Below, piece by piece: positions 35,185 to 43,900 of a stretch of 64,000 bases of DNA (its first letter is position 1; each line of letters begins with the position of its first letter). Origin of the DNA: Chitinophaga sp. 180180018-3 (GTDB lineage: Bacteria; Bacteroidota; Bacteroidia; Chitinophagales; Chitinophagaceae); assembly GCF_037893185.1 (NCBI RefSeq), contig NZ_CP140772.1:5394001-5458000 (forward strand), read 5' to 3'. The notes under the pieces are model-generated. The model worked only from the letters and a program-made list of their open reading frames with translations. It was not told the DNA's origin and searched no databases. Made by a program: the position numbers and the translations under genes.

Positions 35185-35394
35185 ATGAAACAGAAGTACT
35201 ATGTAAACAACAATGCACAGCACAATGGCGATCATGAAGTTCACGCCATTACCTGTCGCTACTTTTCTATGATGTTTAACCGGACTTATCTGGGAGAATT
35301 TGAAACCTGCCAGGAAGCCGTCCGCGAAGCAAAGAAATTTTATCCAAAGTCGAATGGCTGTAAAGATTGCTCTAAGCCCTGCCATACAAGCTAA
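35185..35394 (+). CDS. Small Cys/His-rich protein (69 aa)
   Basis: MKQKYYVNNNAQHNGDHEVH, then an early cysteine (ITCRYF), a second in FETCQEAV, and a C-terminal cluster NGCKDCSKPCHTS. This pattern of cysteines and histidines around a YYVNxNAQxNGDHEVH core recurs in small Bacteroidota proteins and resembles a zinc-binding or Ada-like minimal domain. No signal peptide. It may be co-transcribed with the next gene (50 bp gap). Function unknown. Confidence 0.7.
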   Translation: MKQKYYVNNNAQHNGDHEVHAITCRYFSMMFNRTYLGEFETCQEAVREAKKFYPKSNGCKDCSKPCHTS

Positions 35395-35444
35395 ACAACC
35401 AAGCCGGTTCTCATATAAACCCTTTTCTCCGAATCGATCGAGCT

Positions 35445-35645
35445 ATGAAACTCCTATATGTCTGGTTGCTTATAAGCTATGTCCATTGCAAACCAATAAC
35501 AGTGTATATCTGTGACAGCAGAGGCGCTACGAAGTACCATTATAACTCGAATTGCCGTGGGTTGAGCAATTGCAAGCATAACATCATCAGCATTCCACTT
35601 GAGAAAGCGTTGGAAACCAGAACCCTTTGTAAGTGGGAGCAATAA
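35445..35645 (+). CDS. Small exported Cys-rich protein (66 aa)
   Basis: The start MKLLYVWLLISYVHC is a short signal or anchor. The rest reads VYICDSRGATKYHYNSNCRG, LSNCKHN and ends TRTLCKWEQ. The YH(Y)xxxCRGLxxC core with a final LCxW is a recurrent small Bacteroidota pattern that suggests metal binding or disulfides. It sits between another small Cys-rich gene and the HNH gene (49 bp before it). Function unknown. Confidence 0.65.
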   Translation: MKLLYVWLLISYVHCKPITVYICDSRGATKYHYNSNCRGLSNCKHNIISIPLEKALETRTLCKWEQ

Positions 35646-35694
35646 ACTGGCAGCAACTGAAAATATGTTTCAATAAACTCCAAACGATGTTATT

Positions 35695-36096
35695 ATGACA
35701 ACTCCAAACGATGCGCCGTATAAATATTTGCAGTTTAAGGGAGACCAATTTTATCGCAGATATATCCAGGAAGATATTCCGGCAAAATCTCCTCCGGCAC
35801 AACCTCAGGAGCTGGATTCTCTGAACGTCAGATCTCACGGCAGTTATGGTGCACTTTTATTTCACCCTAACTGGAAAGCAAAACGAAAGGAAATACTTCA
35901 CCGCGATATGTATCGCTGTGTACACTGCCGTAGCGATAAAGACTTACAGGTACATCACCGGCAATACCACTTTATAGCGAGCGAGCAAAAATTCAGCCCT
36001 CCCTGGGATTATCCCGGCCATTTACTCATTACGCTTTGCGAATCCTGTCATAACAAAGGGCATAATAAATATAAAGTGCCGACAATCACTATTTAA
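35695..36096 (+). CDS. HNH-domain protein (133 aa)
   Basis: The C-terminal half is a clear HNH fold: KRKEILHRDMYRCVHCRSD, LQVHHRQYHF, then PGHLLITLCESCHNKGH. The two CxxC pairs (CVHC and CESC) bind zinc; the HH pair and the late histidine form the active site. HNH proteins cut DNA or, in some toxins, act as nucleases. The N-terminal 55 residues have no known domain. It is followed 10 bp later by a coiled-coil gene and then by a DUF4407-like membrane gene. Could be a host-defence or toxin component; this is not shown by sequence alone. Confidence 0.85.
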   Translation: MTTPNDAPYKYLQFKGDQFYRRYIQEDIPAKSPPAQPQELDSLNVRSHGSYGALLFHPNWKAKRKEILHRDMYRCVHCRSDKDLQVHHRQYHFIASEQKFSPPWDYPGHLLITLCESCHNKGHNKYKVPTITI

Positions 36097-36106
36097 TAAA
36101 ATATGT

Positions 36107-36673
36107 ATGAGCTTATTTGATATTTTCAACCGGCAGCGCCAAAACGGACACTCCCACACGATCGCAATTGAAAATGCAATACCTGATATTCCGGAATCTA
36201 CTTTCATTGAGAAGGAGTTACCGGAAAAGGAGCCGCCTGAAGGAAAATCTGTTGCGCCGCTCAATGGTGGAATACATCTTTTATACGATTTCCTTGACAA
36301 AAATTATGAATCCAAAGGGTACAATGATGCATTGATTAATCCGGACGCCACTCACCTGGACCAAAATGTGATCGCGTTAAAGAATGACCTGGAAAGATCT
36401 ATCCGAAAAGTAAAAACGTTTTATGAAGACTTTATCCGGCAAATCAATTTTCACATCTCGAGCAGGAGCAGAAGTGGCATGATAGATACTGTAGAAGAGC
36501 TGACCATCAAGAAGGAAATTGCAGAGAGCCATATCAAACAGGTCAAAGAAATCGAGGAGCAGGCAAAAATTAACGAGGGTGTTGGTCATGGTATCATTAT
36601 CAGCTATACCCGCGGATTCAGGAATGGTCTGGCGGCAATTTCCAGTCATATCATTCTGAACAAAAACTTTTAA
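36107..36673 (+). CDS. Hypothetical coiled-coil protein (188 aa)
   Basis: Soluble, no signal peptide. The first 50 residues are low-complexity and charged (STFIEKELPEKEPPEGK). From residue about 85 it is helical, with heptad-like spacing in ALKNDLERSIRKVKTFYEDF and TIKKEIAESHIKQVKEIEEQ. I do not recognise a family. It lies between the HNH gene (10 bp gap) and the DUF4407-like membrane gene (11 bp gap), which suggests that all three work together. Confidence 0.7.
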   Translation: MSLFDIFNRQRQNGHSHTIAIENAIPDIPESTFIEKELPEKEPPEGKSVAPLNGGIHLLYDFLDKNYESKGYNDALINPDATHLDQNVIALKNDLERSIRKVKTFYEDFIRQINFHISSRSRSGMIDTVEELTIKKEIAESHIKQVKEIEEQAKINEGVGHGIIISYTRGFRNGLAAISSHIILNKNF

Positions 36674-36684
36674 AATCGAATGTT

Positions 36685-37677
36685 ATGAAACATCTATGGA
36701 TCCGTTTCGGCTGCTTCATGACCGGATACAATTACAACATACTGCGAAATTGCAGCGAAGCCGCTTTTAAATCCGTGAAAAAGTATACTGCAGCCATGCT
36801 GATCGTTTGCATTCTGTGGTTTTTTATCGGCTTTACTTTTGCGCATCGTTACTTGTCACTCAGCCTGCCCGGTTGCATATTTGCGGGAGTGCTCGCCACT
36901 GTAATCATTGTACAGGTTGAAAAGCAGATTGTCTTGTCCATCAATCCAAGCCGGCTGCTGCTTTTTTTCAGAGGCTGCCTGGCTTTCATGATGTCTATTC
37001 TGGGCGCTGTGATTATTGATCAGATATTGTTCGAAAAAGATATTGAAATCGAGAAGATTTCATACGTCTCGGAAAAAGTAGACAGGATATTACCATCAAA
37101 AACGGAAGAATTAAGAAAGCAAATCGCCACGCTGGATACGACGATTGGGAAAAAAGAACTGGAAAGAGACAATTACATCGAGGATATCAGTAAACATTCA
37201 ACGACAACTGCCACAACAACGCAAACAGCAACCAAACGGGTACCTGAGAAAACAGTAACAGCTTCAGGCAAGGATACCACTATTTGGAAAACGATACATG
37301 AGAATACTGTTGCATCTATGCTGGTGCCCAATCCCAAAATAGCTTTGTTGCCGTCCATTGACTCTACCATTGGCGCTATGCGGCAACAAAAAGCCCAAAA
37401 GGAAAACGAACTGCTTCACATTAAACCTGCACTTGAAAAGGAAATGAAAGCAAGTACAGGATTTTTGGATGAGTTAACAATCATGACGCACATGTTATCC
37501 TCGTCTTACGTTGCATTAGGTTTCTGGTTCCTGTGGATTTTGTTTTTTTTGTTTATAGAGATGCTGGTACTATTTAGTAAGATGGGAGACCGGTCTAATG
37601 ATTACGAAAAGGTCGTATTGCACCATATGAATCTGCAAATGCGACGGCTCGATGCCCTTGGAAAAGGATTTGAATGA
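36685..37677 (+). CDS. DUF4407-like membrane protein (330 aa)
   Basis: 330 residues. The start RFGCFMTGYNYNILRNCSEA resembles the DUF4407 N-terminus. Membrane helices lie near residues 35-55 (AAMLIVCILWFFIGFTFA), 60-80, 95-115 and 275-300 (VALGFWFLWILFFLFIEMLV). A long polar, coiled middle part spans residues about 125-260. DUF4407 has no assigned biochemical role. It is the last gene of the HNH group and is followed by a strong terminator. Confidence 0.82.
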   Translation: MKHLWIRFGCFMTGYNYNILRNCSEAAFKSVKKYTAAMLIVCILWFFIGFTFAHRYLSLSLPGCIFAGVLATVIIVQVEKQIVLSINPSRLLLFFRGCLAFMMSILGAVIIDQILFEKDIEIEKISYVSEKVDRILPSKTEELRKQIATLDTTIGKKELERDNYIEDISKHSTTTATTTQTATKRVPEKTVTASGKDTTIWKTIHENTVASMLVPNPKIALLPSIDSTIGAMRQQKAQKENELLHIKPALEKEMKASTGFLDELTIMTHMLSSSYVALGFWFLWILFFLFIEMLVLFSKMGDRSNDYEKVVLHHMNLQMRRLDALGKGFE

Positions 37678-37694
37678 TGAAATGCGCTCTAAAT

Positions 37695-37727
37695 AAAAAG
37701 CCTTCAAATAATATTCGAAGGCTTTTT
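37695..37727 (+). terminator. Strong terminator after DUF4407-like gene
   Basis: An 11-bp perfect stem (AAAAAGCCTTC with GAAGGCTTTTT) around an 11-base loop, 17 bp after the stop. The A- and T-runs allow use in both directions. Confidence 0.85.
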
Positions 37728-38064
37728 ATGCGGGATGGAAGGACGTCCAGTCGAACATCTTATATCTCTTCTAATCTTTTTAGATCAACCAGAACCATAT
37801 CCATCTATCTATATTTTATTACTTTCAATATAATTAATTAATAAAATATTTATATTACAAAAGCAGTATTCCAAAAACTCATATTATAAACGTGGGAATT
37901 ATTCTGAAATGGTGAGCAGAGTTTTTCAAACAGGAGTCCTAAAAAACATTATCTGATTTGATGTTTATCAAAGTACCAATGAGCCTTACCTGCCAACATA
38001 TAGGGTATCCCCCTATAGGGGGGCTATTTTTCTAAAGTTTTATCTTAATTGTCGTTAAGTCCTA
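37728..38064. other. Intergenic region with a G/C palindrome of two alternative folds
   Basis: No gene seen. The sequence is AT-rich except for CCCCCTATAGGGGG at 38009-38022, a perfect 14-bp palindrome. ATAGGG just before it (38000-38005) can instead pair with the CCCTAT of the palindrome. The two folds exclude each other. Both neighbouring genes end here (convergent), so no obvious target exists. Confidence 0.5.
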
Positions 38065-38102
38065 AAAAAGCCATGTTAGTGTCAATGATAACACGGCTTT
38101 TT
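38065..38102 (-). terminator. Terminator of the giant-adhesin operon
   Basis: A 14-bp stem with one mismatch (AAAAAGCCATGTTA with TAACACGGCTTTTT), T-run on the minus strand, 99 bp after the stop at 38202. It likely ends the operon that begins at 55153. Confidence 0.7.
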
Positions 38103-38201
38103 CGGGACTTGCCTTTTCTACAGCAGCTACCGTCGATGAACTATGTACTAACGCTGCATCCGGACGGATAGTTGATTTATCATGGACATGGTAGAGATTC
38201 T

Positions 38202-39866
38202 TCAGTATAAAAACCGTCCCGTCTTTATTTTACTCTCCCGACAAATCTCTTTCTTCAAAACATCGGGCCCTTTAAGGCCACGTGTATTAAACTCGATGCT
38301 GTCTTTGGGCTGATTGCCGGCAGGCGTAATACGGATAACATAATCTGTTTCCTTCTCCAACGTCATAGTAATGGTTCTTCCGGGGGTTGCTATGAAGCAC
38401 CAGCCAATGTTACGCTGCCGGTTGTACAGATATATGCAGGCATTATAATAGCGTGGGCATACCGTACCTTCAAAAGGAATCTCTAAGGCCGGTCGCGCCA
38501 GGGGTATTATATCCCTTCTTTGCGGCGCATGCCAGCTATAAATATCATCGTCGCCCTTCCCACCAGCTCTGTTGGACGAAAGATATCCGCTCCCATCTTC
38601 CCGGCTCACAAAATAAAAATCGTCCCCGGACGTATTCATGGGATATCGCATATTTTCCGGAGTTGTCCACTGTGCCTTGCTGCCGTTAGATTTGAAGATA
38701 TCGAAACCGCCCATACCAACAAAGCCTTTGCTGGAATAATAGAGATTTCCATCAGCTCCTATAGTAGGAAATTCTTCTTCATCTGTTGTGTTAATGATTG
38801 GGCCGCAGTTCCGGGGCGTTCCCCAGGAACCATCTGCCTGCCGTTCGCTATACCAGATATCGGTGGCGCCTTGTCCACCGGGCATATCTGAGGCAAAATA
38901 CAGGATGTTGCCATCTTTGCTCAAAGCAGCATGCCCCACTGAATATTCGCCTGGTTTATTATAGGCAAATGCCGTTGGCTGTGCCCATTTCCCATTACCA
39001 TCTTTCTTACTGACATACAATTCCAAACGCCTGTTACCCGATATCGTCACCTTTTCTATTTTTTCTTTCACCGTAACAATGCGGCGATCTGGTTCTGTTA
39101 CAGTGAACCAGGCCGTCTGGTATCCATTATCAAAGGCTACAGGCCCTACGTGGTACCGGTACTGGTTAAACGCTGAAGAAAGATCGCTCAGGTAAACGTT
39201 TCCATACCTACTGCTATCTGCGAGATACAATTTATAATAAGGGTCGTTTGTACGGCCATAGTTGTTCTTATTCACTTTGCTACCATAAGCCAGCTGGTCC
39301 CGCAACAGGGAATCCGACATAAATACAATACCATTAGGGTACCAGGTAGCTCCCCAGTCAGATTTTGCTGTATTGAGCCTGGTCACATTCCGGATATCAT
39401 CCATCGTTGGTTGCTGCATCCATTGAACAGCAGCATCACAACCAGCGATCCTGTTTTCCACCTGGCGGGCCTGGTTGGTCTTTTGGGCATATTGCTGAAA
39501 GGCTGTTTTGGCAGCATCATATTTGCCCAGGCTTTTCAACATATCGCCATAATACAATTCATCGGTGGGGTCTGCACCCTGCATTGCTATTAATTTCCCA
39601 TACCACTCAGCTGCATTGGCATAGTCATTTATTTTCCGGTAACACTCCGCCAAACGCTCCAGGTTTTTTATACTGACCTTCTTCTTTTTTGCCATTCTCT
39701 TATAGAGATTAGCTGCTTTGGCATAATCTTGCTGCAGGTAATATATGGTTGCCTGTTGTACTACAGATCTTTGTTCCTGGGCGCATACATACCGGGCCAT
39801 CAAACAGCAAAATATAATTCCAACCGTTTTCATCATGTGGTTATTAACTAAGTGGAAAGCTTTCAT
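38202..39866 (-). CDS. PorE-like T9SS-associated protein without OmpA domain
   Basis: 554 residues. A signal peptide leads (the ATG at 39836 is an equally good start). TPR helices fill residues about 30-150 (YYLQQDYAKAANLYKRMAKK, YRKINDYANAAEWYGKLI). A PD40-type propeller fills 155-450, with blades such as GHAALSKDGNILYFASDMPG, FPTIGADGNLYYSSKGFVGM and GDDFYFVSREDGSGYLSSNR. A small beta domain ends the protein. PorE proteins have TPR, propeller, regulatory-like domain and a C-terminal OmpA domain binding peptidoglycan; the OmpA part is absent here. It is the last gene of the adhesin operon, 5 bp after the PorP/SprF gene. Confidence 0.85.
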   Translation of the reverse strand: MKAFHLVNNHMMKTVGIIFCCLMARYVCAQEQRSVVQQATIYYLQQDYAKAANLYKRMAKKKKVSIKNLERLAECYRKINDYANAAEWYGKLIAMQGADPTDELYYGDMLKSLGKYDAAKTAFQQYAQKTNQARQVENRIAGCDAAVQWMQQPTMDDIRNVTRLNTAKSDWGATWYPNGIVFMSDSLLRDQLAYGSKVNKNNYGRTNDPYYKLYLADSSRYGNVYLSDLSSAFNQYRYHVGPVAFDNGYQTAWFTVTEPDRRIVTVKEKIEKVTISGNRRLELYVSKKDGNGKWAQPTAFAYNKPGEYSVGHAALSKDGNILYFASDMPGGQGATDIWYSERQADGSWGTPRNCGPIINTTDEEEFPTIGADGNLYYSSKGFVGMGGFDIFKSNGSKAQWTTPENMRYPMNTSGDDFYFVSREDGSGYLSSNRAGGKGDDDIYSWHAPQRRDIIPLARPALEIPFEGTVCPRYYNACIYLYNRQRNIGWCFIATPGRTITMTLEKETDYVIRITPAGNQPKDSIEFNTRGLKGPDVLKKEICRESKIKTGRFLY

Positions 39867-39871
39867 GGTGA

Positions 39872-40888
39872 TCAGAAATATCTTGGACTGAGTATACGTG
39901 TTCTTTTCCCGGGAAAGGTAATACCCAGGGATATTTCATGGGACCCGTTCTGGGCAGAAGCCAGTTTACTGATCGTAAGATCATAGGCATACCCTATCCG
40001 GAACCGGTCATTAGCATAAAATTCAACCACTGCACTGGCAGCATCGAGCGGGTCAAGGTAGGAAGGCAGATTTGACTTGTTCCACAAACGCACGCCTGTT
40101 CTGTACGAGCCCCCTACCCACAGTTTTTCTGCGATCAGTAAAAATGCCGTCAGATCCACATTAGTAGGGCCTTTGAAATCTTCCTTTATCAAAATTGAAG
40201 GTTTGAGTTTGAAGTTCTCACCCAGATCAAACACTGTTCCTGTTGTAAGATACAGGTGTTGTGTTTTGCGGATCGTTTTGTATTGATACCCTTTCCAATA
40301 ATACCGGGTAGGGTCGGTATACAATGAAAACAGGTCCATGACCGATGCACTGGCATAAAACCGGGGGGTAAAATAATAAATCCCGAAACGCGCATCCGGA
40401 ATAAGCGTTGACACCCTCGCAGCTGGGATGGTGGGATCTCCGTCATCGTTGAACTGCAGCGTAGTTCCATCAATAGAATACTGTGTAGCTCCGGCGCCTA
40501 TGCCTAAACATAAACGCCTGGTACCATCTTCATCCAATGGAATACGGTAAGAATACATTCCGTAAAATGCAGTAGCATCCTGCGGCCCCAGCTTATCGTA
40601 TGTTACCTGTAGCCCCAACCCCACCCTTTCGTCTTTTGATTTAACTACTCCATCCACCGAAACAGCTGCAGTGACCGGCGCCCCGGGAAAGCCAACCCAT
40701 TGCTTTCTGTAAATAGTATTCAGATAGAGATCTTCCTTATAGCCGGCGTAAGCGGGATTTACACTCAACATGTTAAACACATATTGACTAAACTGCAGAT
40801 TCTGCTGCCCTCCTGCCAAAGCAGGAAAGAGCATTAATCCTCCTATACACTGTAACAACGCCCGGTTCCATCTTGATATATTATACAT
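39872..40888 (-). CDS. PorP/SprF-family outer-membrane protein
   Basis: 338 residues. Signal peptide, then the family hallmark QNLQFSQYVFNMLSVNPAYA and YRKQWVGFPGAPVTAAVSVD, followed by barrel strands (GLGLQVTYDKLGPQDATAFY, FRIGYAYDLTISKLASAQ) and the end GSHEISLGITFP. PorP/SprF proteins work with T9SS and usually with a single large cargo encoded beside them (SprF with SprB in gliding bacteria). Here the neighbour is the 4746-residue CHU_C-ending protein, 24 bp upstream, so it is most likely the dedicated partner for its secretion or surface attachment. Confidence 0.93.
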   Translation of the reverse strand: MYNISRWNRALLQCIGGLMLFPALAGGQQNLQFSQYVFNMLSVNPAYAGYKEDLYLNTIYRKQWVGFPGAPVTAAVSVDGVVKSKDERVGLGLQVTYDKLGPQDATAFYGMYSYRIPLDEDGTRRLCLGIGAGATQYSIDGTTLQFNDDGDPTIPAARVSTLIPDARFGIYYFTPRFYASASVMDLFSLYTDPTRYYWKGYQYKTIRKTQHLYLTTGTVFDLGENFKLKPSILIKEDFKGPTNVDLTAFLLIAEKLWVGGSYRTGVRLWNKSNLPSYLDPLDAASAVVEFYANDRFRIGYAYDLTISKLASAQNGSHEISLGITFPGKRTRILSPRYF

Positions 40889-40912
40889 AACAATTTTTTT
40901 TCGTTTACGTAA

Positions 40913-43900
40913 TTATCTCAATAATTCTATCCAGCCTTTATATACACGTTCTCCTTCCGGTGTCCTCAGTTTCAATATATAGTAGTAGGTGCCCTCATTC
41001 AAACCATTTCCATCCCATTTGTTATCATAGTCCTTGCTCTGGTATACCATATTACCCCACCTGTTATAGATGAACAAACCACTACCAGGATATTTGCCTA
41101 ATCCCAGGATCACAAAGCGATCGTTCTTACCATCTCCATTCGGGGTAATAACATTTGGAATAAATATCTCATCACTCGCCGTTATCGTTACTACCGATGT
41201 ATTGGAACCTGGCGCCGGATCATTTTCGTTGCCCTGTATGGTTGCCGTGTTCTGGATACTACCACCGCTTATTATCTGCACGGTATAAGTGAGTGTAAGC
41301 GCATCTGTGGTGCTCACATCCCCGATGCTCCATATAATGCTGCGGCTTGCCGGGTCATAGTGCGCCTCTCCTTTCGTTACTATTATATCGGCAGGCATAC
41401 CCAATGCAACCGGCAGTACATCTGTAACAACAACGCCAGTAGCAGCATTTGGCCCATGATTACTTACTTCGATCTTATATCCGATACGTTTTGCAATTAC
41501 ATATGGCTGCGGTATCACTACCGTCTTACTAACTACCAGGTCGGCCGATCTCACTGAATTGATGTCCACCTTAGCAGTGTCTGGTACCGACGTTGCAGGT
41601 GGGCCGGTAATGATAGCAGTATTGCTGATGGTACCCTGATCAAGCAATACCATGTCGTATGTGAGGGTAGTGCTTTGGCCGCTCGTTAATGAATCTATTG
41701 ACCAGGTAGCTGTATGTGATGCTGCATTATAACTTACTGTTCCAAGACCAGGCTTGCCAAACACCGGTGCTGGCAGGTTATCACCTGTAAGCACATCCGT
41801 TACTACCACATCTTTAACTGTAACAGCACCACCGTTATTAACGGTCAATGTATACGTTACTTTATCTCCTGCCTTATATGGGCCTGGCGTTACTGTCTTA
41901 GTGATATGCAGCTGGGGTTTCGCTACCACTGTTGTGATAACCGGAGGCGTAGTATTATTGTCCGGTACGTTATCTGTCACTCCCGACGGAGGAGTCACCA
42001 TGGCTGTATTATTCAATGCACCGATGGTGGCTGCTGTACCGGAGATAAGGATACTTACGCTGCCATTGGCAGGCAAAGTAGCCATCGTGCCGGTCACATT
42101 ATTACCGCTTGCACTGACAACAGTACCTGCCGCGCCGTTTGACTGGCCCTGAACGGTAGCAGTTACTCCTGTCACCCCTGCAGGCACTGCATCGCTGAAG
42201 GTAGCGCCGCTTACACCAGACGGACCGGCATTGGTTATTGTTACCAAATAGCTGATAGCGCTTCCCTGCACCACTGTAGCCGGTCCTGTTTTGGTAATTT
42301 GCAGGTCTGCTACTTTACTTACCGTTGTTATAACAGGAGGTGTAACAACAGCCGGTTGACCAGGAACGTTAGCTGTAGCGGTATTTACCAGTTGTCCGCC
42401 ATAGTCGGCAGGAACTGTTCCGGTCACTGTTATCAGGATGCGATTGCCGGCACCCGCGCCAATATTGGCAGTTACATTGATGTTATTACCGGTACCGCTG
42501 CTACCGGCGGTAACATTACCACTACCTGCAACGGAAGTTGTCCAGTTAACATTTTTCAATACAGCAGGCACCGTATCAGTGATAACAACCCCTGTGGCAT
42601 CACTCGGGCCACTATTACCGGCTGTAATCTGGTAGATCACCTGGTCGCCTGTGCGGGCAATGGTAGGTCCTGTTTTTTGCAGGGTTACACCTGGCTGCTG
42701 TATAATCTTCGTTATCACCGTATTGCTATCAGGCGTAGTTGTCACCACGCTAGACGGTACTTTTACATGGGCTGTATTGGTAACCGTAGTTGCGGTGGTT
42801 TGCTGCAGCGTTCCGGTAATAGTGATACGCAACTGACTACCGCTGGTGGCAGCTGCCTGGATGCTGATATTATTGCCCGTACCACCAGCCGGACCGGTAA
42901 ATGTAACGTTACCGGCTACACGCACTGCCTGCCAGCTCTTAACAGTAATGAGCGATGGTACAACATCAGTGACTATCAGGGTATCAAGATCAGATGGACC
43001 ATTATTGGTTACATCTACGGTGTAGGTAATATCACCGCCTGCTGCCAATTGGGCCGGTCCACTCTTAGCTATCAATACATTGGCTTTACGCTGCACATTC
43101 GTCACTGTTGTATCTGTAGTTACCGGCGGATTACCAGGAGTAGCTACTTTAGCGACGTTCTTCACCTGGCCACTGAAATTCGGATCCAGTTTTCCATTGA
43201 CGGTTACTACGATTTGATTGCCTGCCCCTGCCCCGATATCACCTGTTACCGTTACCGCCGTACCTGAACCAATAGCGCCCGTAGTAACGGTGGCGTTTCC
43301 GGAGGCAGTCGCTGTCCAGGTAACATTATTAATACCTGCCGGCACATTATCTGTAATCACTGCACCTATAGCTTTACTTGGCCCGGCGTTCGTCACTGTT
43401 ACAACATATGTTACAGCATCCCCGCCCTGGGCAGCAGATGGCGCAGCTTTAGTGATATGCAGTCCTGGCTGATTGGTTACCTGGGTTGTTACAGGCACAC
43501 TGTTAACCGGTGTTCCACCTGGAGGTACAGCAGTGGCAGTATTCGTAATGGCGCCTGTAAACGTTGGATCAACCACGCCATTGATAGTGATAGTTATTTC
43601 ATTTCCGGCGCCGGCAGGGATATTAGCCTGTAACTGTATATTATTACCACTGCCACTATTGCTGCCAGTGATGGTAGTATTAGTACCCGTTGCCGCGGCT
43701 GTCCAGGTAACCTTTTGCACCTGTGCAGGCACGAGGTCAGTGATACTTGTATTGATGGCATCAGATGGGCCTGCATTCGCGATCACAACAGTGTACACAA
43801 TGGCCTGTCCGGCAATCACACCTGACGGTCCACTCTTAATGACACTCAATCCCTGTTTATTACTGATGGTTGTATTTACAGAACTGGTAGCAGGCGTTCC

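Noticed and set aside
35138..35190. AGGAGGTG plus GTG start of a 12-codon leader peptide
   Set aside because: Too short, no conserved content; more likely coincidence within the promoter region.
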